Notes: generated by a model not told the origin, from the letters alone. DNA of 64,000 bases from Desulfovibrio inopinatus DSM 10711 (GCF_000429305.1 NZ_AUBP01000024.1:84577-148576), one strand, 5' to 3'; shown: positions 53,473 through 63,559, numbered from the stretch's first letter. Numbers and translations: made by a program.

Positions 53473-53745
53473 ATGCTGACTCACAAAGCAACCGGCGATC
53501 CACTCGTTCTTGATCTTCGCGCCACTTCGCAACCGAACGCCTTCCGGGCGTGGCTGGCCTTTCATGGCCTTTCACTGACGGAACTGGCTGTGAAAGTTGG
53601 CGTGAGTCAAGCGACCCTGAGCAGATTGATTGACGGCCAGAGAACCAACCGGGACACAATGGACAAACTTGTGGAGCTGGGTGTTCCAAAGGAAATCCTG
53701 CCAACTCCCAAGAATCCTCCTGGCCGGCCTAAGAAATCACCATAA
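53473..53745 (+). CDS. XRE-type HTH protein
   Basis: 90 residues with HGLSLTELAVKVGVSQATLSRLI, a clear XRE helix-turn-helix, flanked by a proline-rich tail (PTPKNPPGRPKKS). It is co-directional with the deoxyribosyltransferase gene (6-base gap) and converges on the endonuclease gene with a 9-base overlap. Probably regulates the cargo pair. Confidence 0.8.
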   Translation: MLTHKATGDPLVLDLRATSQPNAFRAWLAFHGLSLTELAVKVGVSQATLSRLIDGQRTNRDTMDKLVELGVPKEILPTPKNPPGRPKKSP

Positions 53746-54498
53746 TCCGGCTGTTTTGCACGGTTCCTCAACAAATGGATTGGTGTTTTTCTGGATAGCT
53801 TCAATCCGTTTAGCCCGCGTGCATTCCCATTGAGATACCGGATACATTTTGTCCCAGGCCTGCATGAGTTTTTGCTGCTGACTGCTCATCTTGTAACGAG
53901 GGTAGGCCCATTCCATGTACTTGTATGTTCTGGCAATGCGGCCACGCGCGTCAACTGGTGGTTCGGCTTTGTTGTCCTCGATTTTCATTTCGCAACTGCC
54001 AAACGTGGATTTAGCCGACGGCAGCATGGTAAAATTGTAGTTACTCCGAGCCGCGTTTACGCAACCGATAGCGGGGTAGAGATTGTACATGTCTGACTGC
54101 ATGTAGCGATATTCGAGATTTACCTTCGATGCGCAGTTTCGTCCCTTGAAGCTTTTGCCTTTGTTGTCCACACACTGAGAATCACCATCTCTCCATTCTT
54201 TGAACGTTCGACCAAAGTTTTCAGCCGGTACGACGTGTTCCCATTCGATTTTCTTGCATCTTTTGATGTGTTTCTCCGCATGAAAGGACGTCGGAAGGAT
54301 GACTTGCTTGTTTTCACCAAACTCCGCTCCGCAATAGATCGTTTGGCGGTGATCGTAGTAGACTTCTCGTTCGAGTGTTTTTTTGGCCTTGTTGAATGAT
54401 TGGATCGTCGTGTTGCCTCGGCTTGAGTCGGCCAGGGCGGGCAGGACGGATAATGTCAGAATGATGAATGCAAGGAATACGGCGGAATATTTCTTCAT
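53737..54498 (-). CDS. secreted endonuclease I (EndA/NucM family)
   Basis: Degrades DNA outside the cytoplasm. The 253 residues begin with a signal peptide (KKYSAVFLAFIILTLSVLPALA, cleavage after about residue 23). The mature part has KIEWEHVVPAENFG (catalytic His88) and DMYNLYPAIGCVNAARSNYNF with the metal-binding Asn, plus paired cysteines, as in the EndA/NucM family. Its Shine-Dalgarno AGGAG overlaps the tip of the IS1380 left end at 54504-54508, so the IS inserted almost in its leader. It may be a lysogenic conversion gene that destroys incoming DNA; that is an inference. Confidence 0.85.
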   Translation of the reverse strand: MKKYSAVFLAFIILTLSVLPALADSSRGNTTIQSFNKAKKTLEREVYYDHRQTIYCGAEFGENKQVILPTSFHAEKHIKRCKKIEWEHVVPAENFGRTFKEWRDGDSQCVDNKGKSFKGRNCASKVNLEYRYMQSDMYNLYPAIGCVNAARSNYNFTMLPSAKSTFGSCEMKIEDNKAEPPVDARGRIARTYKYMEWAYPRYKMSSQQQKLMQAWDKMYPVSQWECTRAKRIEAIQKNTNPFVEEPCKTAGLW

Positions 54499-54505
54499 GA
54501 TTTCT

Positions 54506-56232
54506 CCTGAGCCTAATCTGAGCGATTCACCAGCCTGACATTCACCAATTATGGCATATCACTTTGTTTTTGTTTATAATCTCATCCAGCTAAACGTCAA
54601 AATCATTTCACCCATAAGGTGGAGGGCTGGATGTTCAAACACAAATCCAACAGAGCAAAATTCATCGACGATGTCCAGGTCACAAACGACTGCCTGACGG
54701 GTCGGGCAGGGCTCAACCTCTTCACTCGCTACCTGCGCGACATTGACCTTTTCCCGCACATTAACCGCCTTTTCGGCTCCATGCGCAAGCACCCCAAGGG
54801 CGCCCCTATTGATGAGTTGTTCAAGCAGGTGCTCTGCTTCCTTTTCGACGGCACAAGCAGGCATCTGGCCTACTTCGACACCCTAGCCAAGGATCCTGGC
54901 TACGCCGCCGCCATTGAAACTGCCCCTGAGGGTATGGCCTCCTCGCACACCATCAAGCGGTTCTACCGAGCTTTTTCACCGCAACGGACCTACCTGTTTC
55001 GGCGACTGCTTTTGCAACTTTTCCTCTGGCGACTCATGACTGCTCGTCCCGAAGTAATAGAACTGAACATCGACACCATGGTCATGGACAACGACCAAGC
55101 GCCAAAACGCCACGGCGTCAAGCCCACCTACAAGAAGGTTCTGGGCTTCCAGCCTCTCCAGATGACCTGGGGCCGCTACATCATCGACGCCGTTTTTCGT
55201 GGTGGCGACAAGCATTCCAACAATGGCGACACCGTCGAGAAGATGATTCGTCACGTCGTGCGCATGGTCCGCACCCGCTACAGCCAGACCGTTCCCATCA
55301 TCATCCGCATGGACTCAGGCTTCTTCGACCAGGATCTCTTCGCCGTCATGGAACAACTCAACATCGGCTTCATCTGCGGCGGAAAGTTCTACGGCGATAT
55401 CAAGGCCATGATCGAAGCGCTTCCTGAAGCCGCGTATGACCACCACTTCGGCAAGACTGACGAGGATGTCTGGCAATGCTTCGAGTTCGGTGACCGTCGC
55501 CAGTCCTGGCCTCGCTTTTACAGAGCCATCTTCTGGCGGCCTTTGATGGAGGAGAAACAATATCTCCTGCCGGGCTGTCGGCCGGGAACGCTCGCTTACA
55601 CCAACCTCGGCATGGGGCGGGCCATCGACCAGCAGCTGCGTGAAGCCGGTCTTGACTACCTGGCCGAGACCAACGCCGTAATCCATTCCTACCATCAACG
55701 CGGGGCGGATGAACTGGTGCACAGAGCCTTCAAAGACTTTGGCTTCGAAGAACTGCCTTTCCAGCATTTTATTCGCAACTCCGCCTTCTACTACACTATG
55801 CTCCTTGGCTTCTTCCTGTTCGAGGCATTCAAGGAGGATGTCAGCGAGCCGGTGGTCCCGGTCAAGGCTTTCCCGACCACACTGCGCCGTCGGCTGGTGG
55901 ACGTGGCTGCCAAGGTGGTGTCCCACGCAGGCAGGACCGTGCTCAAGGTCACGGCAGTCGCCATGGAATCCTTGCGTTTCAAAGAGCTGTGGGAGCGATG
56001 TCTCTGCGCTCCACGTTTCGCCTGGACATAAATCTGGCGTTGTCCCGTGAACATTTGACGGGATAAGTGCGTCCTTTGACCGGGAAAAGTGGCCAAGTTT
56101 GTCATACTCAGGCTCTTCACGGCCCCAATGCCGTCAAATCTTCGCCCGAATCGGCGTCTTTTCGTGCTGCAGTGCCCAGTTTTTTCCTCTGGAGACTTTT
56201 GCAGTGCCCGGAACGCTCAATTTAGGCTGAGG
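54506..56232 (+). mobile_element. IS1380-family insertion sequence with inverted repeats
   Basis: The left end CCTGAGCCTAATCTGAGCG (54506-54524) is an imperfect inverted repeat of the right end CGCTCAATTTAGGCTGAGG (56214-56232), 16 of 19 positions matching. Total length about 1.73 kb, usual for IS1380. I see no clear target-site duplication, so flanking rearrangement or decay is possible. Confidence 0.82.
54631..56031 (+). CDS. IS1380-family transposase
   Basis: 466 residues. DDE-type transposase with the IS1380 signature set: FDGTSRHLAYFDTL, HTIKRFYRAF, ELNIDTMVMDND (first Asp), IIIRMDSGFFDQ (second Asp) and the following family block GFICGGKFYGDIK. Full length with no internal stops, so it may be active. 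The ATG at 54631 follows GGAGGG. The C-terminal 100 residues match the family's basic helical end. Confidence 0.93.
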   Translation: MFKHKSNRAKFIDDVQVTNDCLTGRAGLNLFTRYLRDIDLFPHINRLFGSMRKHPKGAPIDELFKQVLCFLFDGTSRHLAYFDTLAKDPGYAAAIETAPEGMASSHTIKRFYRAFSPQRTYLFRRLLLQLFLWRLMTARPEVIELNIDTMVMDNDQAPKRHGVKPTYKKVLGFQPLQMTWGRYIIDAVFRGGDKHSNNGDTVEKMIRHVVRMVRTRYSQTVPIIIRMDSGFFDQDLFAVMEQLNIGFICGGKFYGDIKAMIEALPEAAYDHHFGKTDEDVWQCFEFGDRRQSWPRFYRAIFWRPLMEEKQYLLPGCRPGTLAYTNLGMGRAIDQQLREAGLDYLAETNAVIHSYHQRGADELVHRAFKDFGFEELPFQHFIRNSAFYYTMLLGFFLFEAFKEDVSEPVVPVKAFPTTLRRRLVDVAAKVVSHAGRTVLKVTAVAMESLRFKELWERCLCAPRFAWT

Positions 56233-56330
56233 ATGTTTGATGTTCGGTCTTGCCATGGGTGAAGGGGGAGTGCAAGTTAATAATTTGGCTAACTTTTTTT
56301 GTTGGAAAAAAACAAAACTAAGGAATTTCC

Positions 56331-56511
56331 TAGGGTCTGTTTCTAAATTCGTCTCATCGCGAGTTTGAGCAAGAATTTCAACAGGCAAGGATGAAGGAGA
56401 AAATGAACCGCAGGCGTAGTGGTGCTACGTCAAGGTTCATTTTTTCCTGAAGACGAAGCATGCAGGAATTCTGGCCAAACGCAGCGGAGAGGATTTTAGA
56501 AACAGGCCCTA
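56331..56511. mobile_element. 181-bp MITE bounded by TA dinucleotides
   Basis: The left end TAGGGTCTGTTTCTAAAT (56331-56348) is an inverted repeat of the right end (ATTTTAGAAACAGGCCCTA, 56493-56511), about 15 of 17 matches, and both ends have TA as the probable target duplication, as in Tc1/IS630-type elements. The inside has no ORF but a hairpin: AAAATGAACC (56400-56409) pairs with GGTTCATTTT (56433-56442), with GCGTAG/CTACGT inside. Non-autonomous. Confidence 0.75.
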
Positions 56512-57042
56512 ATGGCATAGCCACATAATTCAAAAAAACTAAGGCATATCTCTGGACTATTTTTATATTTGCTAAGGATTTCTGTTGTATCTAGTTGGTA
56601 TCCTGCAATCCTCGTTCGTTCTGCTTGTTTAAACTTTGGCAGGTTATTTGTTCTTCTATTGTTGCATGGCATTGTGTTTTTAAATCAAAGAATAATGTAA
56701 CACAAGAGTAATACAGTTAGTGATTCTCCTTTTGATTTTGTGATGCAGAAAAGTAGTGTAAGCCTTCAAATGGAAAATTACTAAAAAATATTTTTATGAT
56801 TTTTTTTGTGTTCCGTTCGTTGTGTTGAAATCTTATTTTGTAAATGCTACTTTGAATATTGATATTTTTTGTTTTCATTTTAAAGTGTGGAAGCAACAGA
56901 ATGTTAAGAACGAAGTGAATTTTCAAACTGTATGTTTTGAATTAGCTAAAGAGGATCATGCCACACTTAATATGTGACATGATCAGGAAAGCTATGGTGA
57001 GTGGTCAAAGCTCGAATGAATCTAAACTGAACGAGAGAAAAA
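56512..57042. other. AT-rich intergenic stretch, no gene seen
   Basis: About 530 bases with many stop codons in all frames, poly-T and poly-A runs and no recognisable coding pattern or RNA gene. The promoter for the chemoreceptor at 57043 should be in the right half; I could not choose a convincing -35/-10. Confidence 0.5.
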
Positions 57043-59067
57043 ATGAAAAATTTGAAACTCGGGGTTAAGATCGGCATCGGATTTGGAATTTTAATCCTGA
57101 TCTCCTGTGTGCTTGGCGGAATGGCCATCCTGCAGATGATTTCGGTAAGCAACGATACAGAAAGGCTTGCGCTGGAGTATGTCCCGGAAGTGGCCGTTGC
57201 AAATGAAATTGAGCGAAGTTCCCTGCTGACCATGTACGCTATGCGCGGTTATGCTTTGAGCGAAGATGCCACCTACCTTGAGGCTGGGAAAAAACAACTA
57301 GCCGAAGTGATGGAGTCTCTTGCCCAAGCCAAGGCCCACTCTGATAACTATGCGGAATTGATCAAACTCAAGGAGGGTATGAGTAAAGCACAGATTTATG
57401 CGGATGCTTACTCCAAGCTGGCCGATCAGACTGAGACTCTCATCAACTCTATGGCTAAAGACCGACAAACCCTTGATGCTGCCGCAGCAGCTTATATGAA
57501 AAGCTGCGCAGATTTTCTCCAAAGCCAGAACGATACGATGAAGACGGAAATAAACATGGGTTTATCGTCAGAAAAACTTGCTGACAGGCTTGAAAAAATC
57601 ACTCTGGTCAATGATATTATCGATCTTGGGAATGATACTCGTGTGAAAAACTTTAAATCACAGGCTTTACGCGACCCCAAACTCATTGAGTTGGCTCAAG
57701 TAAACTTTCCTAAGATGGAAGAACTGTTTGAAAAGTTGAAAAGCATTACACGTCAGGAGGTCAACCTCAAGCAGATTGCAGCGACGCGCGAAGCAGCAAA
57801 TCAATATAAGCAGGCCATGAGTGATTTTATTGCTAACTGGTTGGAGCTCCAGGAAGTTGGTAAAAAACGCACTGAAGTTGCCAATAAAGTGCTGATTGTC
57901 GCACAGGAAACGTCGAAGGCTGGCATGGAGCAAACCCAGGGAATGTCAGAAAGCGCATCCGCCAACCTTAACACTGCCACCGCCATCATGATTGTAGGCT
58001 TACTCGTGGCGTTAGTGATTGGCATTATTACCGCTGTTCTTCTGACTCGGGGCATTACCAAGCCTGTCATTCAAGGCGTCGATTTCGCAAAAGCCATGGC
58101 TGAAGGTGATTTCACCAAGATGTTAGACCTTGATCAGAAGGATGAAATCGGAATTCTGGCCGGAGCGCTCAACGAAATGGTCTCACAGCTGAAGGGGGTA
58201 GTTGGTGAAGTTCAATCTGCCGCTGAAAATGTTGCATCTGGCAGTGAAGAACTCTCCGCCTCATCCCAGAGCCTCTCCCAAGGTGCTTCCGAACAGGCCG
58301 CCAGCGTTGAGGAAGTTTCCTCTTCCATGGAGGAGATTACCTCTAATATCCAACAGAGCACAGAAAACGCACAACAAACCCAGCAAATCGCGGCTAAGGC
58401 AGCCCTGGATGCTCGTGAAAGTGGGGCGGCTGTCATGCAGACCGTCACTGCCATGAAAAATATAGCCGAAAAGGTTTCCATCATTGAGGAGATCGCTAGA
58501 CAGACCAATCTCCTTGCCTTGAACGCCGCTATTGAGGCTGCCCGGGCTGGAGAGCACGGTAAGGGATTCGCCGTGGTCGCGGCAGAGGTAAGAAAGCTGG
58601 CCGAACGTAGTGGCGCGGCGGCGGCTGAAATTAGCAATTTGTCTATCTCAAGCGTAAATGTTGCTGAAAAAGCAGGTGCAATGTTGACCGAAATGGTTCC
58701 TGATATTGAGCGTACAGCTGAATTGATTCAGGAGATAGCGGCGGCCAGCGCTGAACAGAATTCCGGTGCAGCCCAAATCAACAAGGCCATCCAGCAGCTT
58801 GATCAAGTCATACAACAGAACGCCTCCGCGTCAGAGGAGATGGCTTCTACCTCCGAAGAGCTTTCCAGCCAAGCCGAACAGATGCAGAGCGCCATGTCCT
58901 TCTTTAGAGTTGATAAGACTGGCTCAAATCAGCGTGTCAAAGTGCGTAAGGCCCTCCCTGCTGACACTGGACCGTCTGTCACGAAGAGAGGCCAGTTTGT
59001 CGCAAAGAATATGGGTGTCCATGTTTCGCTCAATGATATTGTGGACGAAGAATTTGAAAGATTCTAA
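57043..59067 (+). CDS. methyl-accepting chemotaxis protein with large sensory domain
   Basis: 674-residue chemoreceptor: membrane segment (about 7-31), a 280-residue all-helical periplasmic domain that resembles the helical bimodular (HBM) type, membrane segment (about 311-337), HAMP, and a signalling hairpin with tip [19 protein letters not shown] (about 486-504). No C-terminal CheR-binding pentapeptide is seen. It is followed by cheW after 16 bases, so both are co-expressed. HBM domains often sense dicarboxylates, but the ligand is unknown. Confidence 0.95.
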   Translation: MKNLKLGVKIGIGFGILILISCVLGGMAILQMISVSNDTERLALEYVPEVAVANEIERSSLLTMYAMRGYALSEDATYLEAGKKQLAEVMESLAQAKAHSDNYAELIKLKEGMSKAQIYADAYSKLADQTETLINSMAKDRQTLDAAAAAYMKSCADFLQSQNDTMKTEINMGLSSEKLADRLEKITLVNDIIDLGNDTRVKNFKSQALRDPKLIELAQVNFPKMEELFEKLKSITRQEVNLKQIAATREAANQYKQAMSDFIANWLELQEVGKKRTEVANKVLIVAQETSKAGMEQTQGMSESASANLNTATAIMIVGLLVALVIGIITAVLLTRGITKPVIQGVDFAKAMAEGDFTKMLDLDQKDEIGILAGALNEMVSQLKGVVGEVQSAAENVASGSEELSASSQSLSQGASEQAASVEEVSSSMEEITSNIQQSTENAQQTQQIAAKAALDARESGAAVMQTVTAMKNIAEKVSIIEEIARQTNLLALNAAIEAARAGEHGKGFAVVAAEVRKLAERSGAAAAEISNLSISSVNVAEKAGAMLTEMVPDIERTAELIQEIAAASAEQNSGAAQINKAIQQLDQVIQQNASASEEMASTSEELSSQAEQMQSAMSFFRVDKTGSNQRVKVRKALPADTGPSVTKRGQFVAKNMGVHVSLNDIVDEEFERF

Positions 59068-59083
59068 CCGCAGGGGGGAGCCC

Positions 59084-59593
59084 ATGGCTGCTAGTGAGCG
59101 TATGGACTTGAATCAGTACTTGACTTTTACACTGAGTGACGAATTGTTCGCGATTGATCTCCTCTGGGTCAAGGAGATTCTTGATGGTACGGACCTCACG
59201 CACATTCCCATGGCTCCGGATTATATCCGAGGGGTAATTAATGTACGAGGAAATCCTGTTCCAGTGGTTGATCTACGGCTTACTTTCAATATGGCTAAAA
59301 CGGAAATGACGGTAAACACCTGTGTGATTATCTGTGAGTTGGCGTTTGATGGAGAAAAATCATCAATGGGTTTCCTCGCAGATTCGGTCCAGGAAGTTCT
59401 TGAACTGCGGCCTGACCAGATTGATCCACCACCCCAAATGGGGACAACGATAGATTGTCGACGCATAAAGGGCATGGGGAAGAGGGATTCCCAGTTTATT
59501 ATAATCCTCAATATGGATGAGATTCTTTCAGAGTCTGAATCCTCGGAGGTTCAACAAACGACCTCCGAATTGGCCACCGAATCCGTTGGATGA
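59084..59593 (+). CDS. cheW: CheW-type chemotaxis coupling protein
   Basis: 169 residues. YLTFTLSDELFAIDLLWVKEI, IPMAPDYIRGVINVRGNPVP and VVDLRLTF are the CheW SH3-type core and receptor-contact region; the C-terminal 30 residues are an acidic Ser/Glu-rich tail. Start at 59084 with AGGGGGGAG 3 bases before the ATG. It couples the receptor just upstream to a CheA not seen here. Confidence 0.92.
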   Translation: MAASERMDLNQYLTFTLSDELFAIDLLWVKEILDGTDLTHIPMAPDYIRGVINVRGNPVPVVDLRLTFNMAKTEMTVNTCVIICELAFDGEKSSMGFLADSVQEVLELRPDQIDPPPQMGTTIDCRRIKGMGKRDSQFIIILNMDEILSESESSEVQQTTSELATESVG

Positions 59594-59680
59594 CTTCGAG
59601 GATTATTCAAAAAATAACCATTCTTCGGACCAGAGAGAATAGTCACATAAATTTAACTGTTAGTCCTTCATACAATCAGC

Positions 59681-59701
59681 AAGGGGAGAGTGCCTCCCCT
59701 T
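59681..59701. other. GC-rich hairpin before the hybrid kinase
   Basis: AAGGGGAG (59681-59688) and CTCCCCTT (59694-59701) form a perfect 8-bp stem with a 5-base loop. It could be an attenuator or an mRNA processing signal between cheW and the kinase. No T-run follows. Confidence 0.45.
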
Positions 59702-59728
59702 GAATTAAGGAGCCAGCGAGCACCCCTT

Positions 59729-62700
59729 ATGGATAACCACGCATTCGTAGCCCTTGGGCAGAACGTCGCGCTGCTTTTGGCGCTGGCGCTGCTATTCGAT
59801 CTTTACGCTGCTCACTGGAAAGTCGGGCAGGCGATAAGGCAACAGGTGCTCGTTGGCACTTTAATAGGGGCAATAGGACTCGTGGTCATGTCCACTCCTT
59901 GGACGCTCATGCAAGGAGTCGTGTTCGACACTAGGTCAGTATTGCTCGGTATTTCCGGCCTCTTCTTCGGCGCACTGCCTACCTTCATAGCTGTAACCTT
60001 CACCGCCGCATATCGTCTTCATCAGGATGGCGCGGGGGCGTGGACCGGGGTCTCTGTGATTCTTGCCTCGGGCGGGATCGGTATAGTTTGGCGACAGCTT
60101 CGGAGGGATAAGCTATCTACCCTGTCATGGGGTGAGTTGTGCCTCTTCGGTCTGACTGTTCATTTCACCATGCTTGCTTTGATGCTGACGCTACCATGGG
60201 AGATTGCGCTGGATGTTCTAAAGCGGATTGCGCTGCCGGTTTTGCTTATCTTCCCTCTCGGTGTAGCGTTGCTGGGGGGGCTGATGAGGCGTCGGCTGCA
60301 ACGTGAGGATGCCGAGACTGTCACGCGCGAAAGCGAGGAAAGGTTCCATGCGCTTTACGAAGCGATCATGGACCCAATTCTCATCGCAGATGCGGACTCT
60401 GGAGTCCTTATTGACTGCAACGACTCAGCCGAGGAATTGTTCGGCCGCCCACGCTCTAAGTTGATCGGGCTCCACGAAAGCACGCTTCATCCCCCACAAG
60501 AGGTCAATCCTGAAAAGTTTACCGCAGAGTTCAAGTCGCTTGTGGATAATCCCGGGTTGACGAGAGCAGTCAGGTTCCTTCGATCTGACGGGGCTATTCG
60601 CCTGGTTGACGTTCGAGCCAGCCGTTTCCATCTCCATGGGAGGAATCTAATGCTGGGCGTGTTCCACGACATCACGGAACGCAAAAAGAAGGAGGAAGCC
60701 CTGCTGGAAAGTGAGGAGCGTTTCAGGCAGATATATGAGAACGCCTCCATCGGTCTAGCCAGGGTGGGCTTGGATTTCCGTATCGAAGCAGCAAATAGAG
60801 CGTATGGCGCTATGCTTGGGTACAAGGAAAACGAACTGGTCGGAAAACATCTCAAGGACATAACCGGCCCTGAAAGACTTGAGGACAACTTGATCACGCA
60901 GGCTCAGCTAGGGCGGGGAGAGATAAACCATTTCCGGCTTGAAAAAACCTTCTTCCACAAAGACGGCAGTATCGTCTACGGCATACTTGACGCGAACCTG
61001 GTGTGTAATGCGAGCGGGAAACCTCGCTATTTCCTGGGCAGTGTTCTCGACATCTCGAAAAGAAAAAGGGCAGAGGACGCGCTTAGGGCCGAGAGAACCC
61101 GGCTACAAGATATTCTGAGAGGTACCAATGCAGGCACCTGGGAGTGGAACATCCAAACAGGCGAGACCATCTTTAACGAGCGCTGGGCTGAAATTGTCGG
61201 GTATACCCTTGAGGAACTGAGCCCTACGACATTAGACTCCTGGGTCGATCTGTGCCACCCCGAAGACCTTGAACGGTCGAACGACCTGCTCAACAAGTAC
61301 TTCAGGGGGGAGTTGCCGTACTACGAGTGCGAGGCCAGGATGCGACATCGCAGTGGGCAGTGGGTCTGGGTGCTCGACAGAGGCAAAATAGCTTCCTGGA
61401 CCGAGGATGGCAATCCCCTGATTATTTCTGGGACGCACCAGGACATCACTGAACGCAAAGAGCTGGAAGAGGAAATTCGGGCCAACGAAGCGCGACTTTT
61501 GAGTTTGGTCAATGTGCTGCAGCACCCATTCACCAAGTCACAGGAGTTCCTCGATTTCGTCCTGGAAGAGGCGATCCGGTTGTCCGACAGCAAAATCGGC
61601 TACATCTATTTTTACGACGAAGACACCCGGCGCTTCACCCTCAACTCTTGGTCAAAAGACGTCATGCAGGAGTGCGCCATAGTCAAACCGCAGACCCGCT
61701 ATGAGTTGGATAATACGGGAGTGTGGGGTGAGGCCGTCCGTCAACGGAAGCCTATCATCATTAACGATTTCCAGGCGTCTAATCCATTGAAAAAAGGATA
61801 CCCCCCAGGCCACGCGCACCTCTCATCATTCATGACCATCCCGGTTTTGAGAAATGAAAGAATCGTGTCCGTGGTTGGCTTGGCCAACAAGGAAACCGAG
61901 TACACACCCTGCGACGTGTATCCGGTGACATTGCTCATGGATGCAGCATGGAAAGTCCTGGACAGAGAAGCGGCGAAGAGCGCCCTCCGAGAACGGGAGG
62001 CCCAACTCTCCGCTTTGAGCGACAACCTTCCTCAAGGCATGGTCTACCAAATAGACACCGGAATTGATGGAATTTTGCGCCGGTTCACTTATCTGAGTGC
62101 TGGTGTCAGGGAGCTTCATGGCATCGCCCCCGAGTTGGCCCAGGAGGACTCGAAGCTCATTTATAATCAGGTGGTTGATGAAGACTTGACGGTGTTGGTG
62201 AAACGTGAAGAACAGGCGATTGAAAGCATGTCCATGTTCACCGCCGAAGTTCGTGTGCGGATGTCTTCAGGGGAAACCCGTTGGCGTCTGTTTGCCTCTG
62301 CGCCTCGACGCATGCCGAACGCCCACATTGTATTGGACGGCATTGAAATCGATATTGACGACCTCATGAAGGCCAAAGAGGCTTCAGAAGCTTCCAATCG
62401 GGCAAAGTCCGAGTTTTTGGCGAACATGAGCCACGAGTTACGTACTCCTCTCAACGGTGTCTTTGGTATGCTGCAGCTCCTCGAAGAGACATCCCTGAGC
62501 CGCAAGCAGGCTGAGTACGCCGAGATGGCCACCCAGTCGTGCCGCAGACTGACTCGCTTGCTTGGAGACATTCTGGACCTTTCCCGCATCGAAGCCGGCA
62601 GGATGGAGGTCATGCATGAGCCGTTCGATCTGAAGGAGACTATCAGAACCGTTGAGTCTTTGTTCTTCCCCGCCGCAAACCAACTCGGCATAAAATGTTC

Positions 62701-63544
62701 TTGCATGGTCAATCCCACCATTCCAAATGTTCTCGTTGGGGATGCCGCCAGACTGCAGCAGGTGCTCAACAACTTGATCGGCAACGCCATCAAATTCACC
62801 AAGACGGGGTCCGTGATTATGGATGCCTGGCTGTTGCCCGTATTCCGTCCTGACGAACGTAAGGTGCTCTTCTCTGTTAGCGACACCGGCATCGGCATTT
62901 CTGACGCCATCCTTTCCAGGGTATTCGAACCATTTACCCAGGCCGAGAGCTGTCTCACGAGGAAATACCAGGGCGCAGGACTGGGGCTCTCAATTGTCAA
63001 GCGCTTGGTGGGCCTCATGGACGGGACCATTTGCGTCGAAAGCGAGGAAGGAGTCGGCTCCACTTTCCACGTGTGCATTCCCTTCGGTATTGATGAAGGT
63101 CAGAGAGGGGAAGAGCCCTCTGTCACTGGAGTTGCAGAGGGCTCTCAACAGGAACGAAGAATTCTACTTGCTGAAGACGACAGTATAAACGCCATAGTCG
63201 TGGTCAAACTGTTGGAGAGAGTCGGCTGGACGGTCCACGTGACCGATGACGGACAACAGGCCCTGAGCGCCCTCCACATTGGCGACTTCGATCTTGTCCT
63301 GATGGACGTAGAGATGCCCGTCATGAACGGCGTAGAGGCTACAAAACGCATCCGTGCTGGCGAAGTTGGCAAGGATAAAGCCGACATTCCGATCATCGCC
63401 CTGACTGCCTACGCTATGATCGGCGACAAGAAGAAATTCCTGGAGGCGGGCATGACCGGATACTTGGCCAAGCCCGTGGAGATGGAGGTACTACTCAAAG
63501 CCATAGAGGAAGTCATGACGAAGTCTAAGGAGCGAGACCTCTAA
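59729..63544 (+). CDS. hybrid histidine kinase/response regulator with 5TM, PAS and GAF domains
   Basis: 1271 residues: five hydrophobic spans of the 5TMR-LYT type (about 1-190), PAS domains (about 201-325, 325-450, 454-575 and 757-880), a GAF domain (about 587-750), HisKA with His902 (MSHELRTPLNG), HATPase (about 970-1090, DTGIGI, GLGLSIVK), and a receiver domain with Asp1193 (LVLMDVEMPVMNG). Autophosphorylation and phosphorelay to an external HPt are likely. The start is uncertain: ATG 59729 has AAGGAG too far upstream, while GTG 59690 is the alternative. Downstream of the MCP and CheW genes it may share their operon. Confidence 0.92.
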   Translation: MDNHAFVALGQNVALLLALALLFDLYAAHWKVGQAIRQQVLVGTLIGAIGLVVMSTPWTLMQGVVFDTRSVLLGISGLFFGALPTFIAVTFTAAYRLHQDGAGAWTGVSVILASGGIGIVWRQLRRDKLSTLSWGELCLFGLTVHFTMLALMLTLPWEIALDVLKRIALPVLLIFPLGVALLGGLMRRRLQREDAETVTRESEERFHALYEAIMDPILIADADSGVLIDCNDSAEELFGRPRSKLIGLHESTLHPPQEVNPEKFTAEFKSLVDNPGLTRAVRFLRSDGAIRLVDVRASRFHLHGRNLMLGVFHDITERKKKEEALLESEERFRQIYENASIGLARVGLDFRIEAANRAYGAMLGYKENELVGKHLKDITGPERLEDNLITQAQLGRGEINHFRLEKTFFHKDGSIVYGILDANLVCNASGKPRYFLGSVLDISKRKRAEDALRAERTRLQDILRGTNAGTWEWNIQTGETIFNERWAEIVGYTLEELSPTTLDSWVDLCHPEDLERSNDLLNKYFRGELPYYECEARMRHRSGQWVWVLDRGKIASWTEDGNPLIISGTHQDITERKELEEEIRANEARLLSLVNVLQHPFTKSQEFLDFVLEEAIRLSDSKIGYIYFYDEDTRRFTLNSWSKDVMQECAIVKPQTRYELDNTGVWGEAVRQRKPIIINDFQASNPLKKGYPPGHAHLSSFMTIPVLRNERIVSVVGLANKETEYTPCDVYPVTLLMDAAWKVLDREAAKSALREREAQLSALSDNLPQGMVYQIDTGIDGILRRFTYLSAGVRELHGIAPELAQEDSKLIYNQVVDEDLTVLVKREEQAIESMSMFTAEVRVRMSSGETRWRLFASAPRRMPNAHIVLDGIEIDIDDLMKAKEASEASNRAKSEFLANMSHELRTPLNGVFGMLQLLEETSLSRKQAEYAEMATQSCRRLTRLLGDILDLSRIEAGRMEVMHEPFDLKETIRTVESLFFPAANQLGIKCSCMVNPTIPNVLVGDAARLQQVLNNLIGNAIKFTKTGSVIMDAWLLPVFRPDERKVLFSVSDTGIGISDAILSRVFEPFTQAESCLTRKYQGAGLGLSIVKRLVGLMDGTICVESEEGVGSTFHVCIPFGIDEGQRGEEPSVTGVAEGSQQERRILLAEDDSINAIVVVKLLERVGWTVHVTDDGQQALSALHIGDFDLVLMDVEMPVMNGVEATKRIRAGEVGKDKADIPIIALTAYAMIGDKKKFLEAGMTGYLAKPVEMEVLLKAIEEVMTKSKERDL

Positions 63545-63559
63545 CGAATACGGAGATGG

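Larger units (their letters stand above)
4936..54498. mobile_element. prophage, lambda-organised podovirus type
   Basis: Contains integrase, excisionase, recombination genes, divergent repressor/Cro switch, antirepressor, replication genes with an internal origin, lysis genes, terminase, portal, scaffold, coat, connectors, internal virion proteins and tail fibre in an unbroken order with overlapping genes. All main modules look intact, so it may be inducible. The left end is set by the integrase, whose 3' end faces the chromosome. The right end is uncertain: the last phage-like gene ends at 53745 or 54498, but the true attR could lie anywhere up to the CRISPR array at 63.9 kb. Confidence 0.85.
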
